DNA of 46,417 nucleotides from contig NZ_JACJHX010000021.1 in the NCBI RefSeq assembly GCF_014138605.1, forward strand, positions 1 through 46,417. Direction: 5' to 3'. Position numbers and translations under genes: made by a program. This DNA comes from Peribacillus huizhouensis (lineage in GTDB: Bacteria > Bacillota > Bacilli > Bacillales > DSM-1321). This document shows, one piece after another, positions 8,399 through 16,825 of the stretch. The notes below the pieces were generated by a model. It did not search any database and had not been told where the DNA came from. It was given only the letters and a program-made list of their open reading frames with translations. The stretch's first letter is position 1. Each line of letters opens with the position of its first letter.

Positions 8399-9634
8399 TC
8401 AAGCTAAATCTAGGAAAGAAGTTTTGTTTTTTAAAAGTGCATAAATCCAATGTAAAAGTTTGTTTGCACAAGCTATCACAGCTACTCTAAAAGGTTTTCC
8501 TTCTTCCCGTTTTTTATCATAAAACGCTCGTAATCTCTTATTACGAGGAAGGATTTCATCTGTTGTTTTCTGTTTGCGACAGTCACGAATAGCACATTTA
8601 ACAGCCATATACAAAGCTTGCCGTAGTCTGCTAGAGCCTCTTTTGGTAATTCGATTGTAAGTACCTTTGAATGTGCCAGATTCAAAGACACTTGGATCAA
8701 GACCGGCAAATGCGACTAGTTTCTTAGGATGAGTAAACCTTTCAATTTCCCCAATTTCAGAAATAATCGTGGCTGCGATTTTTTCACCGATACCGGGAAT
8801 TGATCGGATAATCTTAGATTCTTCAATACCTTTTGCTAAAGCATCTATCTCCTTTTCAATCATGGATAGATGTTTTTTGTATTCAAAGAGCATATTAATA
8901 AACATATCTAAGCTCAGGGCAAGACTAGAGTATAAAGCCTTCTGAAAAGGGTTTTGAGTTGCGGCAGTCATTAGCTTTTCAGCCTGTTTGTTTGCCCATT
9001 GTAGTGAACGAGTATTACAGAATTCTTTTATTTTTGTTGTTAATGTTTCAGTATCACCTTTCAACACATCTTCTGAAGTAGGAAATGCTTGTAATGTTTT
9101 TAAAGAAACGTCCGAATATAAATCTCCAAAAACCTTACTATATTCAGGAAAAACTTGATCCAAAACGGCCTGAAATTGTAATTTGGTTTGTACAAACATG
9201 CCTGTAATATTATCGTGCTGTCTTGTAAGGTGACGTAAGTTCATAAGTTGGATACCACGCTTTTTATAAGGCTCTAAATCCTCTTTATAATACAGCTCGC
9301 AGAGGTGATTGGCATCAATGATATCTGTTTTTACCTTTCGCAAACTAGAACTTTTTGCTTTATAGGAGATGAGTGGATTTACGATAATGATTAAATAGCC
9401 TTTGTCCTCAAAATATTGAACAACCGGTGTGTGATAATGACCCGTTGATTCCATTACGAGAGGGGGACGTTCTCCTGAAATATATTCTATCTCTTTAATA
9501 AAATCTAATAAACTAGCTAACCCATCAAGATCATGTTTTACTTTGAAACTTTTCTTGTAGGGCTTCTTTCTTTCCAAGTATGCTTGAATTTGACTTTCAC
9601 CTTTTGCCACATCCAGACCAACGACTGGATTCAT
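8399..9634 (-). CDS. IS110-family transposase (DEDD recombinase)
   Basis: 411 residues, full length. The RuvC-like N-terminal domain carries D8 in VGLDVAKGE, E62 in MESTGHYH, and D104 and D107 in KTDIIDA, giving the DEDD set. The C-terminal Transposase_20 domain has SIPGIGEKIAATI and GLDPSVFESG, where S319 is the expected serine nucleophile. It lacks any interruption and so may be active. The minus-strand ATG has AAGGAGGAATTTT before it. It is clearly homologous along its whole length to the transposase at 12172 but far from identical. Confidence 0.95.
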   Translation of the reverse strand: MNPVVGLDVAKGESQIQAYLERKKPYKKSFKVKHDLDGLASLLDFIKEIEYISGERPPLVMESTGHYHTPVVQYFEDKGYLIIIVNPLISYKAKSSSLRKVKTDIIDANHLCELYYKEDLEPYKKRGIQLMNLRHLTRQHDNITGMFVQTKLQFQAVLDQVFPEYSKVFGDLYSDVSLKTLQAFPTSEDVLKGDTETLTTKIKEFCNTRSLQWANKQAEKLMTAATQNPFQKALYSSLALSLDMFINMLFEYKKHLSMIEKEIDALAKGIEESKIIRSIPGIGEKIAATIISEIGEIERFTHPKKLVAFAGLDPSVFESGTFKGTYNRITKRGSSRLRQALYMAVKCAIRDCRKQKTTDEILPRNKRLRAFYDKKREEGKPFRVAVIACANKLLHWIYALLKNKTSFLDLA

Positions 9635-9684
9635 TAAAATTCCTCCTTCAAAAATATAATTGCCGGTAACCCCTGAATCCTCCT

Positions 9685-9825
9685 CATAGTGTCATAGCTT
9701 CGCTTGTTATACGAGATCATTGTCCCAACCAGCCTCAAACATGTTTCTACAAGTAGGGGGCGAACTGTTTTGCGGACGGGGTCTTAGCCCCACGGGCGCG
9801 AACGTTCTACCTCGGCTACCGTTAT
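9685..9825 (-). ncRNA. Putative IS110 bridge RNA, element 1
   Basis: Non-coding block upstream of the transposase, partly near-identical to 11995-12125. On the minus strand the target-binding loop reads: stem GAAC, left guide TCGCGCCCGT (9792-9801), apical GGGG/CCCC hairpin, right guide CCGCAAAAC (9767-9775), stem GTTC. The outer stem covaries with element 2 (GAAC/GTTC versus GGAC/GTCC). A second loop contains AGGCTGGT, close to the element's own right end TGGCTGGT, as a donor guide should. Left-guide match to the flank is 8 of 10; the right guide pairs at all 9 positions if one G-T wobble is allowed. Confidence 0.8.
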
Positions 9826-9845
9826 CATATATCGATATAAAAAAT

Positions 9846-9874
9846 GGTCAACCAGAAATAATTTCTGGCTGACC
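9846..9874 (-). other. IS110 element 1 left-end hairpin
   Basis: GGTCAACCAG and CTGGCTGACC form an imperfect stem near the IS boundary. A homologous stem with different sequence (GGTTAGCCAG / CTGGTTGACC) lies at 11940-11966 in element 2, so the structure is conserved at the element end. Confidence 0.6.
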
Positions 9875-9885
9875 TTATAATACGA

Positions 9886-10040
9886 TCGGGCGGGATTCTT
9901 CAATAAAGAAGATCGCTTTTTTCCGTTATAGGGCCAGATTGTGGAGTAACTCCTTTATAGAAAATAGGATATGTATGTTAGAGCTTAGAAGAGATTGTGA
10001 AGCTTTGTATTTAAAGTAACGCAGCAGGTTAGTTCAAGAG
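9886..10040. repeat. REP-like composite (~150 bp), copy 1
   Basis: Starts with the right half of the split REP unit, then AGAAGATCGCTTTTTTCC, a second unit at 9921-9950, a GTGGAGTAACTCC block, and a third unit at 10008-10040 ending AGGTTAGTTCAAGAG. Nearly the same string of blocks occurs at 16102-16247, and a diverged copy at 32655-32806. Confidence 0.7.
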
Positions 10041-10049
10041 GAATTTGCT

Positions 10050-10205
10050 TATTCAAGCTCAGTTATTTATTTTCAAGTTGAAAATATTAAAGAGATTTAT
10101 GAAAATTTAGTAGGTGAGGAAGTTACTTTTATCGATGAACCACATGTTGTAGCGAAAATGGGACAAACAGATGGATGACATTTTTAAAATATATAGAAAA
10201 TAATT
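10050..10205 (+). pseudogene. VOC-family (glyoxalase/bleomycin-resistance-like) gene fragment
   Basis: The frame reads SVIYFQVENIKEIYENL, then GEEVTFIDEPHVVAKMG and QTDG before a stop; one base shift later WMTFLKYIENN continues. This is the usual C-terminal half of a VOC dioxygenase-like protein (FIDEPHxVAKMGxTDLWMxF). The N-terminal half is absent and replaced by REP-like sequence. The remnant is not functional. The remaining 10206-10495 shows no other gene. Confidence 0.75.
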
Positions 10206-10495
10206 CTTGTGCTATAATATTTATTACAGAATGCATAATCAAAGGAGTATTGAAAGATTCATATATGTTCATAAAAAGAGTTGGTACCAATCCATTGATC
10301 AGAAGAGGATGTAATTGAAATTCCTAAGCGGGATTCATTATCGATTCATGTCCACGAATTATTTTTTTGTGCTTAGGCTAACTCTTTAGAGAAAAACTAG
10401 AAGAAGTTTGGAATGAATGAGAACAGACCTAGCTAAACATGGCGGGCTATTTTTTATCAAGTATTTATTTTGCTTTTTAGAGAGGGAGTTAAATT

Positions 10496-11656
10496 TTGGA
10501 TAAACGTGTGTATATATTGGCGATTGTCTCGTTTATTGTCGGGATGGTTGAATTAATCATTGGCGGTTTACTAGATATTGTCGCGAATGATTTAGATGTG
10601 AGTCTTGGGCAAGCGGGTTTCCTTATCACTGTTTTTTCTATTGCATTCGCGTTAGCTGCGCCCATATTGTTAACAGTAACTCAAAGAGTGGAACGAAAAC
10701 AGCTAACTTTAATTACTTTGTTTATTTTCTTAATAGGAAATGTCATTGCTGTATTCAGCCCTTCTTATAGTATTTTACTAGTTGGGCGTATCATTACAGC
10801 TTCTAGCGGTTCATTGCTTATTGCTTTATGTTTAACGATGGTGCCAAATATTGTAACTGAACAATACCGTGCAAGGGCGATTGGAATTGTTTTTATGGGA
10901 GTCAGTGCCTCTCTTGTACTAGGGATACCAATTGGATTGATGCTTGGAAATGCTTTTGGATGGCGGGCACCCTTTATCATGATCTCCATCCTAACCTTAG
11001 TATCGATGGCGGGGGTGTTTTTCTTTCTGGAAAGAATGGCACCAAAGCCTTCTATTCCAATTGGAAGACAATTACGTACATTGAAAAATCGAAAAATTCT
11101 ATTTGCCCAGGTAACTTCCTTTGTCATGTTGACGGGTCATTTAACACTATATGGATACCTAACTCCATTTTTAAAAATGAAACTAGGCCTTGATGGAACA
11201 TGGGTTAGTATTGTCTATTTAATTTTTGGAATTGCGGCTGTAGTTGGCGGGGGAATTGGAGGCTTTCTGGCTGACCGTTTCGGCCCCAAGCGTACTATAA
11301 TATCTGTCATTATCCTTTTTGCGGTTTCGATGTTATCAATCCCTTATACAACCTTTGCTTTACCGTTTTTCCTAATCTTGATGGTAATATGGAGTATGCT
11401 GAGCTGGGCGATCACACCAGCGATGCAAAGCTATCTGATCGAGCTGTCACCAGAAACCTCGGATATCCAGCAAGCCTTAAACAATTCGGCGGTTCATATG
11501 GGTATTGCTTTTGGTTCATTTATTGGCGGAATTGTTATTGAGCAAACCTCTGTCGAGTTCAACCCTACAGTAGGTGGTGTGCTCGTTTTGTTATCCTTAG
11601 GAACAGCTGCTCTTTCTGTCATGAATTATGGTCATCAAAAGTTCAAAAAAAGCTGA
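10496..11656 (+). CDS. MFS transporter (DHA1 family, PbuE/YtbD-like)
   Basis: 386 residues with about twelve transmembrane segments and MFS loop motifs (ADRFGPKR between helices). Overall resemblance is to the small Bacillus DHA1 exporters such as YtbD and PbuE. The start is TTG at 10496, supported by AGAGGGAG 8 bases upstream. No purine riboswitch is seen upstream, so purine efflux should not be assumed. The gene lies between two outward-facing IS110 elements but shows no sign of having moved with them. Confidence 0.85.
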   Translation: MDKRVYILAIVSFIVGMVELIIGGLLDIVANDLDVSLGQAGFLITVFSIAFALAAPILLTVTQRVERKQLTLITLFIFLIGNVIAVFSPSYSILLVGRIITASSGSLLIALCLTMVPNIVTEQYRARAIGIVFMGVSASLVLGIPIGLMLGNAFGWRAPFIMISILTLVSMAGVFFFLERMAPKPSIPIGRQLRTLKNRKILFAQVTSFVMLTGHLTLYGYLTPFLKMKLGLDGTWVSIVYLIFGIAAVVGGGIGGFLADRFGPKRTIISVIILFAVSMLSIPYTTFALPFFLILMVIWSMLSWAITPAMQSYLIELSPETSDIQQALNNSAVHMGIAFGSFIGGIVIEQTSVEFNPTVGGVLVLLSLGTAALSVMNYGHQKFKKS

Positions 11657-11814
11657 TTTCCCTTTAGCATGGGAGAAAAAAGCTTTTTCCATTAATATTG
11701 TCTTAGCGTGGTTTTTTCCTTTTTGCTGGCGGCAGCCGGGTAATACCAGCGTCCGTGCAACCAGAGGCAAAGTAAATCCAATTTTGCTTATATAACCCTA
11801 TGTATGTACTCCTA

Positions 11815-11845
11815 AGAAAGGCTTCAGGGAAAATGAAGCCTTTCT
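11815..11845 (+). terminator. Terminator-like hairpin
   Basis: An 11-bp perfect stem AGAAAGGCTTC / GAAGCCTTTCT with a 9-base loop, about 160 bases after the MFS gene. There is no clear T run, so termination is uncertain. Confidence 0.5.
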
Positions 11846-11908
11846 GTCATGATTAAAACGTCTGTAAATGTACACTTTTACGAACTTTTTTTGATTGTTA
11901 CTTCTTTA

Positions 11909-11928
11909 AAATAGACTAACGGGTGCGT
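11909..11928. repeat. REP-like unit split by IS110 element 2 (left part)
   Basis: GACTAACGGGTGCGT here joins TTACTTGAAGATCAG at 13506 when the IS is removed, which restores a typical REP-like unit and its downstream hairpin. Confidence 0.85.
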
Positions 11929-11994
11929 TCGTATTATAAGGTTAGCCAGTTTTTTGCTGGTTGACCTTTTTTTAATAGAATCTATTATATCAGT

Positions 11995-12125
11995 AGCCAG
12001 GGTAGGACGTACGGGTGCGTGGGACATGATCTCGTGAAGTAAACTGTCCGCCACCTACTTGTAGAAACATGTTTGAGGCTGGTTGGGACGTAGATCTCGT
12101 ATAACAAGCGAAGCTATGACACTAC
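11995..12125 (+). ncRNA. Putative IS110 bridge RNA, element 2
   Basis: The target-binding loop reads: stem GGAC, left guide ACGGGTGCGT (12011-12020), apical GGGA/TCTC hairpin, right guide GAAGTAAAC (12036-12044), stem GTCC. The left guide is identical to the left flank at 11919-11928 in all ten bases. The right guide is complementary to the right flank GTTTACTT (13504-13511) over eight bases, and the two overlap on the GT core. This is the arrangement described for IS110 bridge RNAs. A donor loop with AGGCTGGT follows, close to the right end TAGCTGGT. The RNA ends are estimates. Confidence 0.88.
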
Positions 12126-12171
12126 ATGAAGGACTAGGGGTACTGGTTAATATATAGAGGAGGAAAAAACT

Positions 12172-13374
12172 ATGAATTCAGTAGTTGGTCTGGATGTGGC
12201 AAAGGGAGAGAGCCAAGTTCAGGCATTTTTAGATCAATCAGAACCGTATGGAAAGAGCTTTTCTATAAAGCATACTAGAGAGGAATTAGATCGTTTTATA
12301 GGATTTTTAAAAGAAATCGAAGAGGTGACGGCGAAAATGCCTATGATCATTTTAGAATCTACAGGGCATTACCATACTCCCGTTATTCAATACTTGGAGG
12401 AACAAGGGGTTCTATATATCTTACTAAATCCGATTATTTCTTATCAGGCAAAGAAGTCCAGTTTACGGAAGGTAAAAACAGACGCAATCGATGCGTACCA
12501 GTTGTGTGTGCTGTATTACAAAGAGGATTTTGAACCTCATAAAATTAGAGGAATTCAGCTGTTAGACCTTCGGAATTTGTCAAGACAACAGGAAATCGTA
12601 ACGAATATGTATGTGGAAGCTAAACTTCAGTTTCATACTATTTTAGATCAAGTGTTTCCTGAATACCGAAAGGTTTTTGGCGATTTATATTCAAAGGTTT
12701 CATTATTGATGTTAAAGGAATACCCTACTTCAGAGGCGGTATTAACAGTCGGGGAAAGTAAACTAGCAGAGAGTGTAATGGAGTTCTGTCCTAGCCGATC
12801 TGGTCAATGGGCATGGGAAAAAGCCAAAAAAATAATGGATTCCGCATCTCGAAATCCATTTGGAACAAGCGTGTATCAAAGTCACTTAATTAATCTGCGT
12901 ATGTATATTGAATTGCTTTTTCATTACCAGGGACACCTTTCTGATTTGGAAGATCGTATAGTTGCCCTGGCAAATGAAATGGAAGAATATAAGATGATCC
13001 AATCGATTCCCGGTATCGGAGAAAAAATCGCAGCCACGATTATCTCTGAAATTGGTGAAATCGATCGGTTTAATCATCCGAAAAAACTAGTTGCCTTCGC
13101 TGGAGTAGATCCAAGTGTCCACTCATCGGGTAAGTTTACGGCAACCATTAATCGTATTACTAAAAGAGGTTCGAGCAGACTACGTCATTCTCTGTATCTT
13201 GCCGTTTTATGCGGTATAAGGAGTTCAAGAAACAAAAAGCTTAAAGCGTTCTATGATAAGAAAAAGTCAGAAGGAAAGCCAGCCAAAGTGGCAATCGTTG
13301 CCTGTATTAATAAACTTCTTCATTGGATTTACGCTTTATTAAAGAGAAAAGAAATGTTCCTAGATTTAGCCTAA
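12172..13374 (+). CDS. IS110-family transposase (DEDD recombinase)
   Basis: 400 residues. D8, E62, D104 and D107 are present as in the element 1 protein, and the C-terminal domain has SIPGIGEKIAATI and GVDPSVHSSG with the serine nucleophile. It is 11 residues shorter because a segment between IRSSRN and KKLKAF is missing relative to element 1. The deletion lies well C-terminal of the serine, so activity is plausible. Start ATG after GAGGAGGAAAA. Confidence 0.95.
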   Translation: MNSVVGLDVAKGESQVQAFLDQSEPYGKSFSIKHTREELDRFIGFLKEIEEVTAKMPMIILESTGHYHTPVIQYLEEQGVLYILLNPIISYQAKKSSLRKVKTDAIDAYQLCVLYYKEDFEPHKIRGIQLLDLRNLSRQQEIVTNMYVEAKLQFHTILDQVFPEYRKVFGDLYSKVSLLMLKEYPTSEAVLTVGESKLAESVMEFCPSRSGQWAWEKAKKIMDSASRNPFGTSVYQSHLINLRMYIELLFHYQGHLSDLEDRIVALANEMEEYKMIQSIPGIGEKIAATIISEIGEIDRFNHPKKLVAFAGVDPSVHSSGKFTATINRITKRGSSRLRHSLYLAVLCGIRSSRNKKLKAFYDKKKSEGKPAKVAIVACINKLLHWIYALLKRKEMFLDLA

Positions 13375-13503
13375 TTAACGGTTTTGTGAAACAGAGAAAA
13401 ATCCTTCCAAAAGGGTTTTGGAGGGTTATTTGTTATGACCAAAAATAGTATATCATAAGGGAAATGAAAATTTTAGAGAAAGATATTGACATCCTATTAG
13501 CTG

Positions 13504-13583
13504 GTTTACTTGAAGATCAGGGCTGCCAACACTGGGGGCTCTTTTTGATTATTGAACTAACGAAGCAGAATAGTTGAATAACG
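13504..13583. repeat. Right part of split REP unit, hairpin, and intact REP-like unit
   Basis: TTTACTTGAAGATC completes the unit broken by element 2. GGGCTGCC...GGGGGCTC forms a weak hairpin with a T run, and a second unit sits at 13550-13583 (GAACTAACGAAGCAGAATAGTTGAA split over the core). Confidence 0.65.
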
Positions 13584-13605
13584 AATCAGAAAAAGGAGGA
13601 GGAAA

Positions 13606-14022
13606 ATGGTATCGAACGGAAGGGAAATGATGGATAATGCTTTGAAAAAAGTTGTTATCCCATTTTTACGACAACAAGGATTTAAAGGTTCATTACCTCA
13701 TTTTAGACGAATGAATGAAAAAAATATTGATTTAATAACCTTTCAATTTAACAAATGGGATGGTTCATTTGTTGTCGAGTTAGCAGTTTGTCCCATACAA
13801 GTTGTAACAATGGATTGGGGAGAACAAATACCACCAAACAAAGTTACTGCCCATGATGTAGACAAACGTTTTAGGTAGGGGGCAAAATCCGAAGATGAAG
13901 ACGGAATATGGTTTGATTTTGAGAATACAATAACCGAAGAAGACTTTGAGAAAGTTGCTTTAAATGTTGTAAATTTATTAAATATTTCAAACCGTTTATG
14001 GATTTCTAAGTTATTCCACTAA
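13606..14022 (+). pseudogene. DUF4304 protein interrupted by an amber codon
   Basis: The start is good (AAAGGAGGAGGAAA before ATG). The first 90 codons read as DUF4304 (MDNALKKVVIPFLRQQGFKG... VVELAVCPIQ) until TAG at 13876. The same frame continues open for 47 more codons with family-like residues GAKSEDEDGIWFDFENTI up to TAA at 14020, where a REP-like unit overlaps the end. One substitution plus 3' truncation is the simplest reading. Function of DUF4304 is unknown. Confidence 0.8.
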
Positions 14023-14278
14023 CGGGGTGCGTTAGTTTAATAAGAATTAATTAATTTTAAGACTGAGGTCAAATTTAGTTACTCCATTAAAGGGCGCGTT
14101 TGCGTGAATAGAAAAATAAGTATTAAAAAAAGTACAAAATATCTCCAAAAATAGCAATGTAAAATACTAATAAAACTACGTGTCTAAAACTTTTAAATTA
14201 TAGACGAGTTTTGGAACAAATAATAAAATGTGTGCTTTTTTAACTTTGTTCAGCAATCGGGCCATTTTATGGAATAAG
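14011..14278. repeat. Three REP-like units in an AT-rich spacer
   Basis: Units at 14011-14043 (CACTAACGGGGTGCGTTAG), 14080-14110 (CATTAAAGGGCGCGTTTGCG) and 14248-14278 (CAGCAATCGGGCCATTTTATGG). The first two with their spacer resemble 26859-26956. Otherwise 14023-14571 shows no gene. Confidence 0.7.
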
Positions 14279-14571
14279 ATAGTATCTATACAACTTACGT
14301 CAGATAAATTTTATTCTATTTTCAATTTTTAACAAATTAATAACGTTAATTAAAATTAATAATCGGGTTATTATGGTCAAATTATGTATGTTTTTGGCTG
14401 GCGTACTCAAATATTGACATACAAAAAAGGGGACAATTAGTGTTAAATTAGATAGCTTTTACAAGTGTGAATAAAGCAGATATAAAAACACGTATGAAAT
14501 AAAGAAATATACAATATTTTCATTGATTTTAGAATGTAGTTCGTTTTACAGAAATTGGAGGACCTTATACA

Positions 14572-16068
14572 GTGAAAAATTTAAAATTATCAAAAATCAG
14601 AAAACTAATACTAACCATACTTTTCCTTTTTATTACATCATTAAATGAGAAGGCTTTGGCTACTGAGAATCATAATGATGTGGACATTTCTATAATTGAT
14701 AAATACATGAATAATGAACTTGAGAGACTTAATATCCCTGGTGCTTCAATAGCGATAGTAAAAGATGAAAAGATACAGTATATCAAAGGGTATGGAATGT
14801 CAGGTCCTAATGGAAAGGCAATGTCACCAAAGACGCCAGTTGTTCTGGGTTCTGTTAGTAAATCATTTACTGCACTAGCCATCATGCAATTTGTAGACCA
14901 GGGAATGATTCAATTGGATCAACCAGTTCAACAATATATACCATGGTTTACTTTGGCAGATGAGGCAGCATCAAAAGAAATTACCATTCGACAGTTATTA
15001 AATCATACGAGTGGCATCTCTGAATATGATGGACAAGTTGCTATTTCTCAAGGTGATCAATCGATAAAAAAACTTGTAGAGGGCTTAAGGGAGGTACACC
15101 TAACAAAAGTAGTCGGTGAAACATACCAATATTCCAATCTGAATTACAGTATTTTAGGTTTAGTCATCGAAGAAGTCACGAAGACTCCTTATACTGAATA
15201 TATAAGCAGCAATATTTTTAAACCGCTTCAGATGGAAAATAGTTATGCAGATCCAAAAGAAGATAAAAACAATACGATAGCTGTTGGATATCAAACAATG
15301 TTTGGATTTAAAATGCCAACAGAACAATTAAACCATGAAGCGAACGTTCCTCATGGTTATCTCATTTCAAGTGCTGAAGATATGGCAAATTATATGATTG
15401 CAATATTAAAAAAAGGACAATTTTATGGTAAGAGTGTTTTATCAAAACAAAGTTTAAACGAAATGCATCAGCCATCATCTTTCATTGGGAATGATATTTA
15501 TTATGCGATGGGATGGGAAGTAGATAAGAATGTGATTACACATAATGGCTGGACGGAAAATACATATTCAAGAGTCATTTTAGATGAAGAGTATGGAATT
15601 ACCTTACTGATCAATTCATTCGATTATTATAATAGTAATCGGTACGATGAGATAGTGACGAATCTATACAATTTTATTAAACATAATGAACCTCTTAAAA
15701 CCAGTGAAGAAAGCCCTTTTATGATTTATATCATATTTGATTTAATAATTGCTGTAGCGATAGCGTACATATTCTTTTCCATCTATAAAATATTTAAACA
15801 ACAAAAACGTAAAATAACACCTTTCTGGTTGTTTCTTAATGTAGTGTCTTTGATTGTTTTTAACTTCTTAATACCATTTTTACTTTTGTATTTTGTAACT
15901 CAAGTAGTTCCATTGTCAGTGGCAACAATATTTGCTCCAGGTATTGGCCATGCTTTATTCATCATTCCATTATTCCTTATAATTATTGGAGTAATTAATA
16001 TTGGTAAACTAGTACTTGTTAAAGTATGGAGTAGCCAAAAAAAGTTACATTCAAATTATTCTTCATAA
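14572..16068 (+). CDS. Membrane-anchored serine hydrolase (class C beta-lactamase/PBP4*-like)
   Basis: 498 residues. A signal peptide (residues 1-30) precedes a beta-lactamase-fold domain with the catalytic SxxK at S94-V-S-K97 (GSVSKSF), the YxN motif in YQYSNLNYS and an HNG triad in THNGWTE. Three hydrophobic segments follow (about residues 375-395, 412-435 and 448-475), tethering it to the membrane with the domain outside. Such proteins are D-aminopeptidases, esterases or peptidoglycan hydrolases; true beta-lactam resistance is not implied. Start GTG at 14572 with TTGGAGGA upstream. Monocistronic. Confidence 0.88.
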   Translation: MKNLKLSKIRKLILTILFLFITSLNEKALATENHNDVDISIIDKYMNNELERLNIPGASIAIVKDEKIQYIKGYGMSGPNGKAMSPKTPVVLGSVSKSFTALAIMQFVDQGMIQLDQPVQQYIPWFTLADEAASKEITIRQLLNHTSGISEYDGQVAISQGDQSIKKLVEGLREVHLTKVVGETYQYSNLNYSILGLVIEEVTKTPYTEYISSNIFKPLQMENSYADPKEDKNNTIAVGYQTMFGFKMPTEQLNHEANVPHGYLISSAEDMANYMIAILKKGQFYGKSVLSKQSLNEMHQPSSFIGNDIYYAMGWEVDKNVITHNGWTENTYSRVILDEEYGITLLINSFDYYNSNRYDEIVTNLYNFIKHNEPLKTSEESPFMIYIIFDLIIAVAIAYIFFSIYKIFKQQKRKITPFWLFLNVVSLIVFNFLIPFLLLYFVTQVVPLSVATIFAPGIGHALFIIPLFLIIIGVINIGKLVLVKVWSSQKKLHSNYSS

Positions 16069-16101
16069 CTGCAAGAACATCAACTATCAGCCGCAATTAT
16101 G

Positions 16102-16247
16102 TCTTCAATAAAGAAGATCGCTTTTTTCCGTTATACGGCCAGGTTGTGGAGTAACTCCTTTAAAGAAAATAGGATATGTATGTTAGAGATTAGAAGTGAT
16201 TGTGAAACTTTGTACTTAAAGTAACACAGCAGGTTAGTTGAAGAAGA
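16102..16247. repeat. REP-like composite (~150 bp), copy 2
   Basis: TCTTCAATAAAGAAGATCGC, unit at 16127-16155, GTGGAGTAACTCC block, GATATGTATGTTAGAG block, and unit at 16212-16247. Same order and nearly the same bases as 9893-10040. Confidence 0.75.
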
Positions 16248-16316
16248 ATCGTCTTTAATAATAAAAAATAATTTATAATAAAGATAACGTTTACTGATTG
16301 TAGGTGGTGGTTTCTA

Positions 16317-16799
16317 ATGCTTGATGGTGTAGGTGGAATGTTATTAGCCTATTCAGACTTGTTTCTTGTTCAGTGTCCTAGGTGTAGCAGTTGTGCCAGA
16401 ATTTTCACTCCGAATAACGCAAAAGGTAAAGATGAACCTAGATATTTGGGACATGAATCGAAACGGTTGTTATGTGTCAAATGTGGCTACACCAAAGATA
16501 TTCATCCCAAAAGAAGATGGGATAATCTATGGGCGTTTAGCCACGAATTATATAATGAGAAACAGGGAGTTGATTGGTACTTTGGTTTGCCCTTGTATCT
16601 TCAAACTCAATGTTGTGGGCATAAACTTTGGTTCTTTAATTATGAACATCTTTTCGATATAGAGATTTATATTAAAGAACATGTAAGACCTTCTGGCTTA
16701 TATTATTTAAGTGCTAAAAGTAGACTACCAAAATGGATGAAACTTTCGAAAAACAGGGATGAAGTCCTTAAAGCAATAACAAAATTAAAATTTCTTTAA
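16317..16799 (+). CDS. Zinc-ribbon-like hypothetical protein
   Basis: 160 residues. Two CxxC knuckles, CPRC (near residue 20) and CVKC (near 53), would make a treble or zinc ribbon, and CPRCSSCARIF holds a third cysteine. A further CC pair is seen in QTQCCGHKLW. The C-terminal half is rich in Trp, Tyr and Lys. The family is unknown to me; a nucleic-acid or protein-binding role is only a guess. Start ATG at 16317 after TAGGTGGTGG. REP-like units stand on both sides, so it is a lone gene. Confidence 0.65.
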   Translation: MLDGVGGMLLAYSDLFLVQCPRCSSCARIFTPNNAKGKDEPRYLGHESKRLLCVKCGYTKDIHPKRRWDNLWAFSHELYNEKQGVDWYFGLPLYLQTQCCGHKLWFFNYEHLFDIEIYIKEHVRPSGLYYLSAKSRLPKWMKLSKNRDEVLKAITKLKFL

Positions 16800-16825
16800 T
16801 AGATTTCATCAAATCAGCTTTTTCT

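Larger units (their letters stand above)
8269..9885 (-). mobile_element. IS110-family insertion sequence, element 1
   Basis: About 1617 bp, oriented leftwards. The ends were placed by comparison with element 2: the left end (minus strand) begins TCGTATTATAAGG and the right end finishes GGCTG next to a GT core. It has no terminal inverted repeats and no target duplication, as is typical of IS110. The transposase gene occupies 8399-9634 and a bridge-RNA-like block lies upstream of it. The flanks are two halves of one REP-like unit. Confidence 0.85.
11929..13503 (+). mobile_element. IS110-family insertion sequence, element 2
   Basis: About 1575 bp. The left end TCGTATTATAAGG follows a GT core (11927-11928); the right end AGCTG precedes a second GT (13504-13505). 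Left-end hairpin, bridge-RNA-like block, transposase gene and a ~130-bp right end all align with element 1. The element is inverted relative to element 1 and was inserted independently, in another REP-like unit. Confidence 0.87.

Noticed and set aside
10206..10495. Purine riboswitch ahead of the PbuE-like MFS gene
   Set aside because: No conserved purine-aptamer core or paired stems are visible there.
11722..11770. GGCAGCCGGGTAATACCAGC resembling the 16S rRNA 530 loop
   Set aside because: Only a short likeness, with no flanking rRNA sequence.
8269..13503. The two IS110 elements as a composite transposon carrying the MFS gene
   Set aside because: They are diverged from each other, lie in opposite orientation, and each splits its own REP-like unit, so they arrived independently.
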